This document shows positions 32,870 to 45,493 of a stretch of 64,000 nt of DNA, piece after piece. Position 1 is the stretch's first letter, and the number at the start of each line of letters is the position of its first letter. Under the pieces are notes generated by a model. The model worked only from the letters and a program-made list of their open reading frames with translations, ran no database searches and was not told where the DNA came from. Location: contig NC_081412.1 of NCBI RefSeq assembly GCF_030272615.1, positions 144,256,247-144,320,246 of the forward strand. The letters run 5' to 3'. This stretch comes from Cryptomeria japonica. Lineage: Eukaryota > Streptophyta > Pinopsida > Cupressales > Cupressaceae. The translations under genes were made by a program, and so were the position numbers.

Positions 32870-35740
32870 CCTTCTAGCTAGTGACATCATGCTAGCCAAT
32901 GATTAGCCTATAATTGGACCCTCATAGGCTAATGTGGATGGTTAGAGGGTCTTCTGAGGATTGATTCTTCTCCAACATTCAGGGAATCGGCCTTTGTTCA
33001 ATATCATTTGGACTCCACTTGCCATACTTACTATGTATAGTAAGTCAGGGGTAATAGAGATGGACCCTTTCTATTTTTAGAAAGTGTGGTTGGTCACATG
33101 GGGAATTATGAGGAGAGATTCCTATTTCAGACGGCATAGCAATCTGACAAGTATTTCAAGAGATATTAAAGTTTAAGTGACTTAAGTGATTTATTTAAAT
33201 ATTTTAATGTTATTATAAAGTTATAAAGTAACTTATAATAATAAAGTCACTTTAATATTATAAGGTGCAAATATAAGAAAATCTTTTATCCCACATTGAG
33301 AAGAAAAGTAAGTGAGCTCCTACAAGGAAAGAATAAATTAACATGAGAGGTTCTTTCTTATCATCGGATTATTGTCAATTGCATTTGATATGAAATTGGG
33401 AGAAGAAGCCAAGGGTTTCTGATTTCAGTTAGCCATTGGAGAACGTCAATTCTTCAGTGTTGCAACCATTTGAGGTGGTAAAATATCCACTGAATTGGGC
33501 ATTTCAGGAGAGCTTCACTCTGGAGTTCTATTTGTGCTTAAAGTAAAGGAATAACAGAAAGGGTTTGAAGAATATTGAGGACTATCGAGTGCAGACCTGA
33601 AGATTCATTGGCAGCCATTAGTAATCGTTCTTTTTAAAGTTTGTTCTTGCTGCTACAGTATGCATGAACAGTGCACATGAACAGTACCCGTGAACAGTAC
33701 GCATGAACAATGCACGTGAACAGTGCCGCGCTACAACATTTGTGCTTGATTCCGATTGCAACTTTCATCTCCATCATTGAGCATCACTATTATCAGGTTC
33801 CTCTTGCAACTATTAGTAGTTAGTATTGAAATCTTAGGCATATAATTTTGCTGTTGTAAGTTATAACTTAGAATCAGATTTGGCATTGCTGTAGTCTTTT
33901 GTAAGCCAATTAGTCTTGGCAAATCCATAGCAGCATTGTACTTAGGAATGAATTCAATAAAGAAGATATATGTTGCATACCATTTGTTTGACGAAATGTC
34001 CTTTTAATAGCATATATGATCAGCATAATAGTTGCATGCCAGTTGTTTGTCGAAATGTCAGTTGGCTGTAGGTATGCATTCCATATCTAGTTTTCATGTA
34101 TATGCATTGAAAATACCAAAAAGAACTGCACTCGCATACTAGTTCATTGTAAGAGGTATTGTCAACATCATTTGTGAACTTCCTAAATTTCTTGGCAACT
34201 TTCAAAGTGTATCAAACAATCTGAAATACAAAAATCAGAATAGAGAAAGACAGCATACAAAGTGTTTGGCAATATTACTTGAGCCAAAATCAGTCAGTTT
34301 GGGCAAGGGATACTACAGATTTTGGCTCAAGGAATATTGTCAAACACTTTGTATGCTGTCTTTCTCTATTCTGATTTTTGTATTTCAGATTGTTTGATAC
34401 ACTTTGAAAGTTGCCAAGAAATTTAGGAAGTTCACAAATGATGTTGACAATACCTCTTACAATGAACTAGTATGCGAGTGCAGTTCTTTTTGGTATTTTC
34501 AATGCATATACATGAAAACTAGATATGGAATGCATACCTACAGCCAACTGACATTTCGACAAACAACTAGCATGCAACTATTATGCTGATCATATATGCT
34601 ATTAAAAGGACATTTCGTCAAACAAATGGTATGCAACATATATCTTCTTTATTGAATTCATTCCTAAGTACAATGCTGCTATGGATTTGCCAAGACTAAT
34701 TGGCTTACAAAAGACTACAGCAATGCCAAATCTGATTCTAAGTTATCACTTACAACAGCAAAATTATATGCCTAAGATTTCAATACTAACTACTAATAGT
34801 TGCAAGAGGAACCTGATAATAGTGATGCTCAATGATGGAGATGAAAGTTGCAATCGGAATCAAGCACAAATGTTGTAGCGCGGCACTGTTCACGTGCATT
34901 GTTCATGCGCACTATTCACGGGTACTGTTCATGTGCATTGTTCATGCATACTGTAGCAGCAAGAACAAACTTTAAAAAGAACGATTACTAATGGCTGCCA
35001 ATGAATCTTCAGGTCTGCACTCGATAGTCCTCAATATTCTTCAAACCCTTTCTGTTATTCCTTTACTTTAAGCACAAATAGAACTCTAGAGTGAAGCTCT
35101 CCTGAAATGCCCAATTCAGTGGATATTTCACCACCTCAAATGGTTGCAACACTGAAGAATTGACGTTCTCCAATGGCTAATTGAAATCATAAATCCTTGG
35201 CTTCTTCTCCCAATTTCATATCAAATGCAATTGACAATAATCTGATGATAAGAAAGAACCTCTCATGTTAATTTATTCTTTCCTTGTAGGAGCTCACTTA
35301 CTTTTCTTCTCAATGTGGGATAAAAGATTTTCTTATATTTGCACCTTATAATATTAAAGTGACTTTATTATTATAAGTTACTTTATAACTTTATAATAAC
35401 ATTAAAATATTTAAATAAATCACTTAAACTTTAATATCTCTTGAAATACTTATCAGATTGCTATGCTGTCTGAAATAGGAATCTCTCCTCATAATTCCCC
35501 ATGTGACCAAACACACTTTCTAAAAATAGAAAGGGTCCATCTCTATTACCCCCGACTTACTATACATAGTAAGTATGGCAAGTGGAGTCGAAATGATATC
35601 GAACAAAGGCCAATTCCCTAAATGTTGGAGAAGAATCAATCCTCAGAAAACCCTCTAACCATCCACATTAGCCTACGAGGGTCCAATTATAAGCTAATCA
35701 TTGGCTAGCATGATGTCACTAGCTAGAAGGGGACATCACA
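32870..35740. mobile_element. K: palindrome of two head-to-head LTRs
   Basis: The left arm 32870-34291 and right arm 34318-35740 are inverted copies of about 1.42 kb, roughly 96-98% identical by eye, with a 26-nt spacer. The left LTR is complete (TGTGATGCCCC...GGATACTACA, 32870-34317). The right one lacks its first 26 nt. They are relatives of element C's LTR. Mirror-image small ORFs (34020-34205 and 34404-34589) follow from the palindrome. TGAACAGT tandem repeats occur at 33660-33727 and in mirror. No clear outer target duplication (GCACT against GTGCC). Confidence 0.88.
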
Positions 35741-36416
35741 GTGCCCTAGGTAAGATTCAAACTCTAAAACTCCATTGTCATGGAGAATCAAAGAAAACCA
35801 TGATATAATGAAATCGATAGAGATGAGCTTCAAAACGACTAAGGCATGGAAGAAGTGCAAAATGATGAAATTCCACCATGCAAAGTGAATTCCACACCCA
35901 AGACGGAAAACTGAGGAAATTGTGTAAGGCATGAAAATCCAAGGGGTCAAGGAGGAATGGAAAAGCGGAAATCCCCTCAAGAAATTTTTTGAAATTTCCA
36001 GTTTTAGACACCAAATCTTGTCAGAATCCGAATTTTTTTTACAAATTTGGAATCATGGGAGAATTCTCTCCCCCCCTGGACTTGAAACCCTAATTTGTGG
36101 AAAATTCCTAAAAATAGGAAACGTGCAAAGTTGATGAAAAATCTTCTTTAAGGCAAGGAAAATTCAAAATCTCAGGAAATTCTTCCCAAATGAAGTTTCC
36201 TCCCTCCAAGGTTTTCTCACCAAGTGGCAGCCGAGTCAACTCACGCTAAATTAATTAAGCATCTCTTTGCATGCAGTCATTACATTTATGGCATCATGGG
36301 CGATTTTTGCATGAGGGTACATTCATTGCATAGTGGGCACTTTTTGAATGTAATGGTTAATTAATGCTTTATGGGTGCCATTTCTGGCAGGATTGTAATT
36401 AATTGTATATGGGCTT

Positions 36417-37870
36417 TGTAATGTCCCCACTAGTTAGGGATCGCTATCCTGCAAAACAGATTGTCAGACTACAATAGGCATATAAATATATAACTAATCT
36501 AAATTGCAATCTAATTACTTAATTAACATAATCATAATTTTAATCTAATAAAAAGGATACGAATGCCATACATAGTATGTCCTTAGGCGGCCGTGAAGCT
36601 CGCCTTCTTGGAACCCATCTTGGTTCCAAGCCCTCCAGGAAGTCGAAGGTGAATTCGGCTCCTGTCTTGAATGTAATTTCTTACATCCAAGCCCTCCAGG
36701 AAATCGAAGGTTAATTCGATTCCTGTCTTGGGTGTAACCTCTTACACCCAAGCCATCCAAGGAAGACTATGTGTTCATTCCTTGCCTTGGATGATGCATC
36801 CCATCACCCAAGTCCTCAGAGTGGACCAGCCAGATTGGTTGAACTTAATCAACCAAGCCATACATATGCATATCAATATTCAGTAAATACTGCCCTAGGG
36901 ATTAGCATAACCCCTCCCTTAAATTAAGGAAGTTTCCTCCCTATAGTCTCCATCATGTGATAATATATTTTTACCTCTCATTAATATTTTCCTATTCCTT
37001 CTTCCATATGTACATATTCCTGATTTAACATGTATTTTCTTCATATATTCCTTAAAAACGTTCATTAACCCATATTCACATATATTTTTACTAAGCATTG
37101 ACATATATTCCTTAATATTTGAAATCCTTTCATTAAAGCATTTATTAACATAAATATTATATATATACATTAACTACATTTATTATTCCCCTTCATTATT
37201 TACATCCATTAATGATTTATATTATAATATTAATTATTTGCATCCCTTAAAATATACAATAATTAACATTAACAAATACCTTGCCTATATTCCATGATAT
37301 ATATATATATATATATATATATACTAACTTAATTACATCCTTAGTAAATGTTAATATTTACCCCTTACCTGTTTGCTTGCAGCAGAATTCCCGTTCACAC
37401 TCCTCTACCTCCCGTGAAGGGTCGTACCCCTCCACGATCCCCTTCCGCATGAAGGGGTGTGGTGGTAATCGCAGCCCTTTACCGTCGCACCTCTTTGTGC
37501 CGGGTGATTCCGGGGGGGGGGGGGGGGCTTGTTAGTCCGTTAACATATTATGTGTTTTGCTTTTTCTTTAAGATGTATTTAAATAAATAATGATTTCCTT
37601 TTGTTATTATATATATATGTATAGTAAATAACACTTCTTTTGTTATATATTTAAAATAATAAATAACACTTCTTTCATTATATGTATGTATTAAATATAT
37701 TACATATTAAATAATACTTTCCTTTATTATATAAATATATTTCCTCTATTTAATATATTACTTATATTATCGTATTAATCATGTATTTACAATAATCTTA
37801 TTTACTTGATCCATATCCTTTAATGTTATTACATAACTTTACATCAGGTGATAACGCGAGGGTTATCACA
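36417..37870. mobile_element. Solo LTR B
   Basis: 1454 bp from TGTAATGTCCCC to GGTTATCACA, flanked by perfect GGCTT duplications (36412-36416 and 37871-37875). No internal region, so it is the product of LTR-LTR recombination. It contains a four-hairpin ladder (36607-36812), an AT microsatellite (37298-37322) and a G-run (37511-37526). It belongs with A, C and K by its termini. Confidence 0.88.
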
Positions 37871-37978
37871 GGCTTTATGAGGTATTTATTGCTGATTCCC
37901 ACCTTGTTGCATCCTGAGTGGGGAATCTTCTAGGGTGAAACCCTGATTAGGGTTTTGCATGTAATCATGGCCTGAGGC

Positions 37979-37988
37979 CTATATAAAG
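37979..37988 (+). promoter_or_regulatory. TATA box of F copy iv
   Basis: CTATATAAAG, 25 bp downstream of AACCCTGATTAGGGTT (37939-37954), a one-base variant of the F palindrome. Confidence 0.5.
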
Positions 37989-39464
37989 GGGTGACCCCCC
38001 TCATTTGTAACACGAGGGAGACTTGTATGAAATTGTTGCGATAAGTTTTAGATAATAACAGTGAAACATTGTTCTGTGATGGTGTCCACTTAAGTTATTT
38101 TTTCAAGACTTGCATGGTTTCACCTTCCTCACTTAGAGTAGAATTTTATTTTCGTAGTTGTTAGATGAAGTGCTTTGATTTCAATGGAGAATGTAATGGT
38201 GTCTGATGAATTTCCATGGTTCATACTTTTTGCATCTTGCTGATTGTAAGTTGCAGTGTAAAGTTAGCCTGAGCCACTAAACTTGTGCTAAGTTCGGTTG
38301 TGGACAGTCATTTGGATTGCGTCGTTTTGGGTATTCAAATGCACTTTCTCGATTTGAAAATCCTTCAACATCCTCAGAAGATTGCACCGGTTGTCGCGGA
38401 GTTGTAGTTAAACTTGGCAAAGCAGAGCTTGGTTTATTTGGAATTTGTCCATCAGAGCATTATTCATTGTTATCATTGCCCTTAGGAATAGATTAAGATC
38501 CTTCTAAACCCTTTCCCCTTTATTTTTCAGTTCATTTTAGCTCGTTCGAAGCACCAGCATCGCAGAATTGCTATATCCGATGATGGAGTTCCAGCCACAA
38601 CAAAGAAGTGAAAGAATGATGCAAACGTAAGGCCCCTTGGATTACCAGCAATCACATCAGCCAATTGAGTCACGTCCGTAGCATAAAGGAACCTTGGAGT
38701 CGATTGTTTAAACTTCTTGCAATCTTAGCATACAATCGCACTTTGTTCAAGAGAGAGTAAGGTGACCCTTGGTAACTTTATTTTGTGTTCGACATAGTCA
38801 TAAAAAATACGTCAACATGTCCATTGTTAATGTGTTAACTTGAATGGTGAGCAATGTTTGATGGTAATGATTTGAGTGTCTTTGAAACATCCTTAGGAGA
38901 TTGAACTGAGTTTGTGTCAAATTGTTCAAGTTGATGGTGAGACCTTGCCCAGTAGGATTCCATCTAGTCATTCACTCATCTTCTTACATTCTAGGCTTTA
39001 GGAGTAGCGTAGACTTCTCAAAGACTCAAACCCCATCTCTTTTGCTCTTTTTTTATCTTCCAACTGAGTAGATAGGACCTAAGTTCCATCAAATCAAGCA
39101 TTTAGGCATTCAAATGAAAGCCCCCTTGTGTTTCGAGCATAATCACATCAACCAACTGAGCTTATCCACACGTAGTGATCCTACATTCATGAACCTTGGA
39201 GTCTTCTCAAGTGATCCTTAAGCTAATCTTCAGCATTTGAGAGATTTTATTCAAGAGAGGATAAAATACTCCTGGGTATTTTATTTTGTGTTTGATAGTG
39301 CATAAAAAATATATCAACAGGACCCACCCTCTAGGAGTAACCATGGTGATTGTGTTCATTTACATTTCCATTCATGGGAGTAGCCATGATGGATCCACCC
39401 TCTGGAGTAGCCATGGTGAATGTCACTACATGACTAAGATATCGAGAAGGATTCCTCCCTAGCT

Positions 39465-39473
39465 AAGAGGGAG
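39465..39473 (+). other. H polypurine tract
   Basis: AAGAGGGAG directly before TGTTGATG; the same tract precedes the 3' LTR of T at 63180-63188. Confidence 0.75.
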
Positions 39474-39823
39474 TGTTGATGTTATTGTAGCTTCGGTTGG
39501 TATCCTTCTCAGGCCGACGTGAAGAAAATAAAATGAGTATATATTAAACATACCTATAGAGCCGACTATGATATATATTAAATATAAAATGTGATTAATA
39601 TTTGTTTAAACAATGTGAGCCGACCCTCATGTAAGAGACGTGTCTCCTCATCCAAGGCGGATATATATGAAGCATTGAAGTGTCATCACATTTACTTGAT
39701 CAATCAATTGGGAAAATTATGAGAAGTGTGCTCGGGGGTGATGATAGGAGTTTATCGTCTATGATTGGGAAGGCAACATATCTGATGGTTTGCTTGTGGT
39801 TAATTGAGCGCTACCATTTAACA
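39474..39823 (+). repeat. H 3' LTR
   Basis: 350 bp, highly similar to 17886-18222 with two short insertions (around 39587 and 39675). Confidence 0.88.
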
Positions 39824-40554
39824 AAATCGAGGTCGCTCCTAAGATTGGGCATATGAAGTAGATTTCACTCCAACTAGGGAGCACTTGAAGTTGAAATCGC
39901 TCCAAAGAAGGAGCACTTGAAGTGATCTTCAAACTTGTCGTTGAACTTGCTTTCACTGATTTCCCTTCATTTTATGGGTTCTAACATTGAGTCTTTCAAC
40001 CATTTATTGATGAAAACTTGACAAACTAACTTGAGGGAAGGTCTCTAGAGGAATTTCGCTCTGAGAGTGGAGCACATGAAGTAAAATTCGCTTCAACTAG
40101 GATGCACTTGAAGTTCACTCCAGAGTGGATGCACATGAAGTTCGCTCCAAAGTTCATGCACTTGAAGTTTGCTCCAAAGTGGATGCACATGAAGTTCGCT
40201 CCAAAGTTCATGCACTTGAAGTGACCCTCAAACTTGCCTTTCATCATCTTAAACTCAAAATTGTTCTTTTCTAAGCATGTGAAGACATCAAATCGGCTCA
40301 AGGCAATGATCTGTAAGCAATTTCTCATCTTATCTTGGGCAAATGAGCTCCAAAGTTCATGCACTTGAAGTTCGCTCCAAAGTTCACGCACTTGAAGTGA
40401 ATTTCAAATCAAAACTAGCTCCTTTGCTTGTGGGGATAGACTTTGATGAATGCCACCTTGTAACATTCTTGTGATGTGCATGGTGAAGGCATCATTGACT
40501 CTTCTATAATGTGTTCTTGTTATGATAATGCAACTGCATGTAGGATTCACATGC

Positions 40555-40598
40555 TGTAATATCCCTTGCTAAATCTGATTGAAAATTTCTGATACCAC
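40555..40598 (-). repeat. Extra 44-bp terminus of C (primer-site remnant plus LTR end)
   Basis: It repeats the adjoining LTR end (TGTAATATCCCTTGC...TTTCTGAT) and ends in ATACCAC, which on the minus strand is the primer-site sequence GTGGTATCAG. It lies inside the target duplication. Confidence 0.85.
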
Positions 40599-41982
40599 TG
40601 TAATATCCCTTGCTAAATCTGATTGAAAATTTCTGATTTAAATACTCAAGGAATATTGTCAAACATTTGTCATGAAACTTTTGTATTTGCTGATTGTGGT
40701 TTCTTTTTGATATTCTGATTTATGAGATGATAATATGCATTCATTGAACTCAAAAGGTCATATATCAAAGTCTGAAACTAAATGAGAATGCAATGTAATA
40801 CCTACCACTAACCTTTCAATGACAATGTGTGACTGAAATCATATGAAATATGCATCTACAGCTGTTAGACATTTCTACAAACATCTGGCATGCATTCTAA
40901 GAGACCAAAATGCACTTACAACAGATTGTCATTAACACAAACACTTGTCATGCATACATGTAATTCCCACGTGTCAATGAGTGGTATTAACAGCAATAGA
41001 TGTAGCCTCCAACAATCTGAAAATCGCTCTTCAAACCCCTTTGAATTTCTGTAGATTAACTCTTCTAAAATTTATTAGTGCTGTAGCGATTTACTATTCA
41101 TGGGTACTGTAGCAGCTGATAAAAATCCTGCAATGTGCTCTTTAATGGCTGCCAAGTAGAAGCCACAAGTCTCTAATTGATCAATCTTTAAACCCCTTCA
41201 AACTCTTGATAAAATTCTCCAACTTTAAGCACAAATAAAACTCTTGGATGAAGCTCTCCCAAATGCCACAATTCAGTGGATATTGCACCACTTCACAGCA
41301 GCTGCAACATTGAAGAGTATCACGTTCTCCAATGGCCTGGAAATTCGAAACCCTTGGCTTCTTCCTCTCCAAAATTCTTAAAGTATCAAAATGCATAATT
41401 CACAATGAGGTTCAATTCGTCAAGACAATATATATATTTCCCTCACAAGTTCGATTTCTCCTTTGCTCATTAAATGATATTAAATGATAATAAAATTAGA
41501 TGCACTTTATCATTTAATAATTACCTTTATTTGAGAGTCTAATTAATTAATTCCAGTGGCCCCAACTTATGATAACTCGACCCTCACTTAAGTTATAAAA
41601 TTAAGTTTATATTATAACTTAATAATATAAGCTCAGAACCATTAATGTTTATTTAAACTAAATAAACATTAATATCGCCATTATTACTCATCCTTTTTGA
41701 ACATCGTCTGATCTGGGCGTTGACATGATGAAGCTGCATACGACCATACTGCTTTAGTAAAAATAGTAGGGGTCCATCTCTAACATCTCTGACTTACTAT
41801 AAATAGTAAGCAATGCATACTGAGTCCAAATGAAGCCGAACGAAAGCCAAACCTACAAAACTCTGACCACTGGGGAAGCTGCATCCCTCAAAGGACCCTC
41901 TATTCAATCTTATTAGCCTACGAGGGTCAGTAATAGGCTAACCCCATTGAATATCTGATGTCAACAAAAAGGGGACATCACA
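40599..41982 (-). repeat. C 3' LTR
   Basis: 1384 bp; minus-strand ends TGTGATGTCCCC and GGGATATTACA. Close to 45507-46885 throughout. Confidence 0.88.
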
Positions 41983-42116
41983 GTTCGCCCCTTTTGAAAT
42001 TGCTTGTCCCCAAGCAATCTCGTCAGGAAATAGACTCCTCCACCTGGATCTCAAGTGAAGGATTGCGGCACTGTAGATTGAAGACCAGGTTGTGGGTGCA
42101 GACAGGTTAGAGGTCA

Positions 42117-43011
42117 CAGAATGTAGGTATAAATATAGGTAATAATATTTAATATATATTATAATAAACATAATAAATAGTTTAATACATATATATTAAT
42201 AAATATAAGTAATGAACATTCTGCATATATATGTTAATGAAAGGTTCTTAGATGTTAAGGAATGTGTATGAACATAAGTAGTAAATTCATATCAGGAATA
42301 GTAGGAATATATGTTAAAGAAATAAATGTGAATATTTGTTAATGAACATTTTTATGAATATATGTAGTAAATACATATTAAATCAAGAATATGTACATGT
42401 GAGTTATGGAATAGGAAAATAACAATAAAATGCAAAAATGTATTATAAATGTAATCACATGATTGGAGGCTATAGGAAGGAAACTCCCTTAGTCTAAGGA
42501 AGGGATTGTGATAATCCCTAGGGCAGTATATATATTGAACATCTATATGCATATGTATGGCTTGGTTGACTAAGTTAACCAAGTAGAGGCGGATCTGGTC
42601 GGTCCCCTCTAAGGACTTGGATGATGAGATGCATCACCCAAGACAAGGAATGGACATAGGGTCTTCCTTGGATGGCTTGGGTATTACACCCAAGATAGGA
42701 ATCGAATTAACTTTTGATTTCCTGGATGGCTTGGATGTAAGAAATTACATTCAAGACAGGAGTCGGATTCACTTTCGACTTCCTGGAGGGCTTGGAACTA
42801 AGATGGGTTCCAAGAAGGCGAGCTTCACGGCTGCCTAAGGATTTATTTCCGTATGGCATTCGTATTCTTTTTATTAGATGTGAAGTGTAATTATGTTAAT
42901 TAAGTATTTTTTAAGTTGGATTGCAAGTTAGTTTAGTTATATATATATATATGTTGTATTCTAACAATTTGTTTTGCAGGATAGTGATCTCTAACTAGTA
43001 GGGATATTACA
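42117..43011. repeat. Partial B-type LTR nested in C
   Basis: Inverted relative of solo LTR B: AGTAGGGATATTACA at the right end, GTTTTGCAGGATAGTGATC, and the hairpin ladder at 42610-42840. The left end is not the expected TGTGATAAC, so it is truncated or rearranged there. CTCCACCTGGATC occurs on both sides (42038 and 43012). Confidence 0.6.
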
Positions 43012-43096
43012 CTCCACCTGGATCCCAAGTGAAGTCCTACGCAATGTCCCTACTATCAACAAATGACTCTTGTATCACTGACACATCAAGCTAAAC

Positions 43097-45448
43097 CTAC
43101 TGAATCAACTCATCATTGCCATCTGGTGGTATTGGAGTAAGAGTCTCAAGTGGAGGCAACTCATAACACTGATCCAGTAAGTAGCCCCCAACAAACAACT
43201 GAGTCAGGTACTTGCGACTGCTAATTCCATCTACGGAAGATGGTAACTCTCCATCCCACAATGGATGGTATACCCTCGAAGCCAATCCACACTGATGCAT
43301 CACCAAGTCCTCCATGTGTGGATCAAAGGAAAAGTGGTGAGCACTCCTCACAATATAATTCTTGTAGCAGGCTCCAACCTCGATCAACGACTCATCACTA
43401 ACAGCTCTGGATTCAAAAGATGACTCCAAACTCTAGCCCCGAAAACAGGATTGGGTAGGGCCTCTGGCAGCCTGCTCAACGAACCCAATTGCAAAATCTC
43501 TATTTGGAAGCATTGTAGCCAAAGTGTCTACAATTGCTCCCACACGACGCTTGATGGCATGAGAACCTCGAATGAGAGTATCCCTAGTAGCTCCATACAG
43601 ACCATCCTGAAACTCAGAACTCTCAAGTAAGTGGTCAACAAATAATTTGGCGTCGTAAAAATGAAATAAGGTTGAGTCAACCTTATCTCCAGAAACCAGC
43701 AACTGATGACTCAGACTCTAAGTCGCAACAAACTGACCACCCAGATCAACTGCATGAGATGAGGAAACAGATTTGGTTCCAGGAGAGGGAAACAAATCAG
43801 TGTGAGAGCCATACTCCCAACCAGGTAACGCTCTACCAGTCACTTGTGTAGATGAGGGAGTGTCACGGTGCACCAACTCACAACTCTTTAGAGAACCCAT
43901 CACTACCATACTAGCACTATCAACAATTTGACTTGCATCACCTGTTGTAGCACCGATCACTGAAGAACCTAGTGCAACATGTGGTTCTCCACTGCTCTCA
44001 ACCAAGATGCTCATCCCATCTGAATCAACTGCACCTAACTCAGTGATGGAGACAACAACATCCATAACATATCCATCACCACATCCATGACCCATGGATA
44101 TAAGACCATCACCAACTGCCATTGTAGGAGACTGTATTGTATATGTAACTAGTGAAGAGTGAGCTCGACTCAACTCCACAGTAAGATTATCAACTTGTGC
44201 CTGCGACTCCTGAAGGGCCAACTGAGTGCTCTCCAACGAGGCCAAAGTCACCTCAAGCTCGTGAGTGAGCTCATCAACCTCCTCTTCCTTCCCCCTCAAT
44301 GCATCATAATAGATACTGTCAAGCATAAGGAGACGATCTCTATCTGATAATATTTGTAGGTAATGATTCCGCATTACCCCAACGACATCTCTGAGCGATT
44401 GAAACTCTGCAAGGGTAAGCCTACCATCCAAGTGCTCACATATACCAAGAGTCCAGCAACAATGTGCCACCAATTGCTGCAGAACATTGAAGTGTTCTAA
44501 GGCTGAAGTTATCATACTTTCGTTCACCTTCAGTTGCCCTACTAAATGGTGAGAACCCTAGAACTTCTCACTTCCATTCAAATTTCATGGTTTGAAAACT
44601 ACACTCTGGTAAGAGGCTGAGTCGTCATCGCTCACTAAGTGGCAAGCATCATCATGTGTGCTATCTACTTCGCACACATCCTCAACAAGTGTACCGCTGT
44701 CATGTACCTCTTGGGATGGCTCAAATAACATGTTAGAGACTGTTGAACCGCCAATACCAATGCTCACGTCCCCTATCCATGTAGATGTGTGCACATCGGT
44801 CAAACAATCCTCGAAACCATCACCATTAGGCAAACTTTCTGATTTGTTTTCCATGGTCTGATTGGAAAAATCAGACTTGTTGTGGTTTGAATCCACAACA
44901 CCTATGGCCTCAATATCACCCGTAACTTGAGTGTCTGCATTAGGTGCCTCCACACAACCATCAATCTCACCCGAGATGGCTGCTAACTCACGATTAGGCA
45001 ATGGAATATGACTGCTGTTGCAAAAATCAGAATTGTTAACATGATTGATAATGACTTCTAAAGTGCTATCAATGTCAACATTCTCTTCAAATCTGACCCT
45101 CACTTCCTGCACATGTGCCTCCTCACTCTTGGAGTCATCATGAAGTGTCTTGTGCCCAACATCTTCCTCCATGTAAGTCTGATTTTTGCTCGCCATAGGT
45201 TCAGCTGTATGGTGGTCATGGGTTGCTAAAAATTCATTACAGAGGTTTCTAGATACTTCCCCTATAAAGTCCTCTTGTTTCTCCTTCCCCTTAAAAATAG
45301 ATGTCATATACTGAGCAATTCTCTCAAGTTTTGCAGGGTGTGAAATCAGTTCATCCAGCTTCTTCTGGTTTTGTTTTAATTTTTCCAATGAGGAATACAG
45401 TTGCTTCATATTTTGGTCCCACTGATTCTGGGTACTTGAAGTAACCAT
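43097..45448 (-). pseudogene. C protein: unrecognised frame of about 784 codons with four stops
   Basis: A single minus-strand frame runs from ATG 45448, 58 nt after the primer site, to 43097. It is interrupted by TGA at 44585-44587 and TAG at 44558-44560, 43718-43720 and 43433-43435, with no frameshift. The N-terminus is Gln/Lys-rich and helical (MKQLYSSLEKLKQNQKKLDE). An acidic Asp/Val/Ser-rich middle follows. A coiled coil (EEEVDELTHELEVTLASLES) and a C-terminal region (HHFSFDPHMEDLVMHQ) complete it. No zinc knuckle, protease or RT motif is visible. Its position directly after the primer site is that of gag, but I do not recognise the family. Confidence 0.55.
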
Positions 45449-45493
45449 GATTAACTAACAGAATCAATATACCCAACAGGTTGGCAGGAAACC

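Larger units (their letters stand above)
31326..38817 (+). mobile_element. F-family unit, copy iv, nested in copy iii
   Basis: Starts TGTTGTGATG, ends ACGTCAACA. The flanks CGTCT (31321-31325) and TGTCC (38818-38822) are each one transition from CGTCC. Own sequence is 31326-32869, 35741-36416 and 37876-38817, about 3.2 kb. The inserts are the palindrome K and a solo LTR. The surrounding copy iii resumes in register on both sides, as judged from inverted copy ii. Confidence 0.7.
20540..39319 (+). mobile_element. F-family unit, copy iii (interrupted)
   Basis: Starts TGTTGTGAGG, ends ATATCAACA, and is flanked by perfect GGACC duplications (20535-20539 and 39320-39324) inside H. Its own sequence is 20540-23359, 31198-31325 and 38823-39319, about 3.4 kb. 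Element U and F copy iv fill the gaps. The joined parts align in order with inverted copy ii. It lacks the protein section found in copy ii. Confidence 0.8.
17886..39823 (+). mobile_element. H: Copia-type non-autonomous element, split by F copy iii
   Basis: Direct LTRs at 17886-18222 and 39474-39823, an initiator-Met primer site at 18223, and the purine tract AAGAGGGAG before the 3' LTR. Its own interior is only about 2.5 kb (18223-20539 and 39325-39473), because F copy iii sits at 20540-39319 between duplicated GGACC. The LTR start and purine tract resemble those of element T (61365-63847). No copia gag or pol is seen; a degenerate acidic frame takes their place. Outer target duplications do not match (AAGAG against AAATC). 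Confidence 0.8.

Noticed and set aside
34020-34878. Mirror-image 61- and 65-codon ORFs as real genes
   Set aside because: They are the same non-coding LTR sequence on the two arms of palindrome K, without start context or known homologues.
37511-37526. Long G-run as a regulatory quadruplex
   Set aside because: A single homopolymer run inside an LTR; length may also be an assembly uncertainty, so no claim is made.
40026-40391. 121-codon minus-strand ORF
   Set aside because: It follows the CTCCAAAGTTCATGCACTTG array of F copy ii; repetitive Asn/Phe/Gly pattern without a domain.
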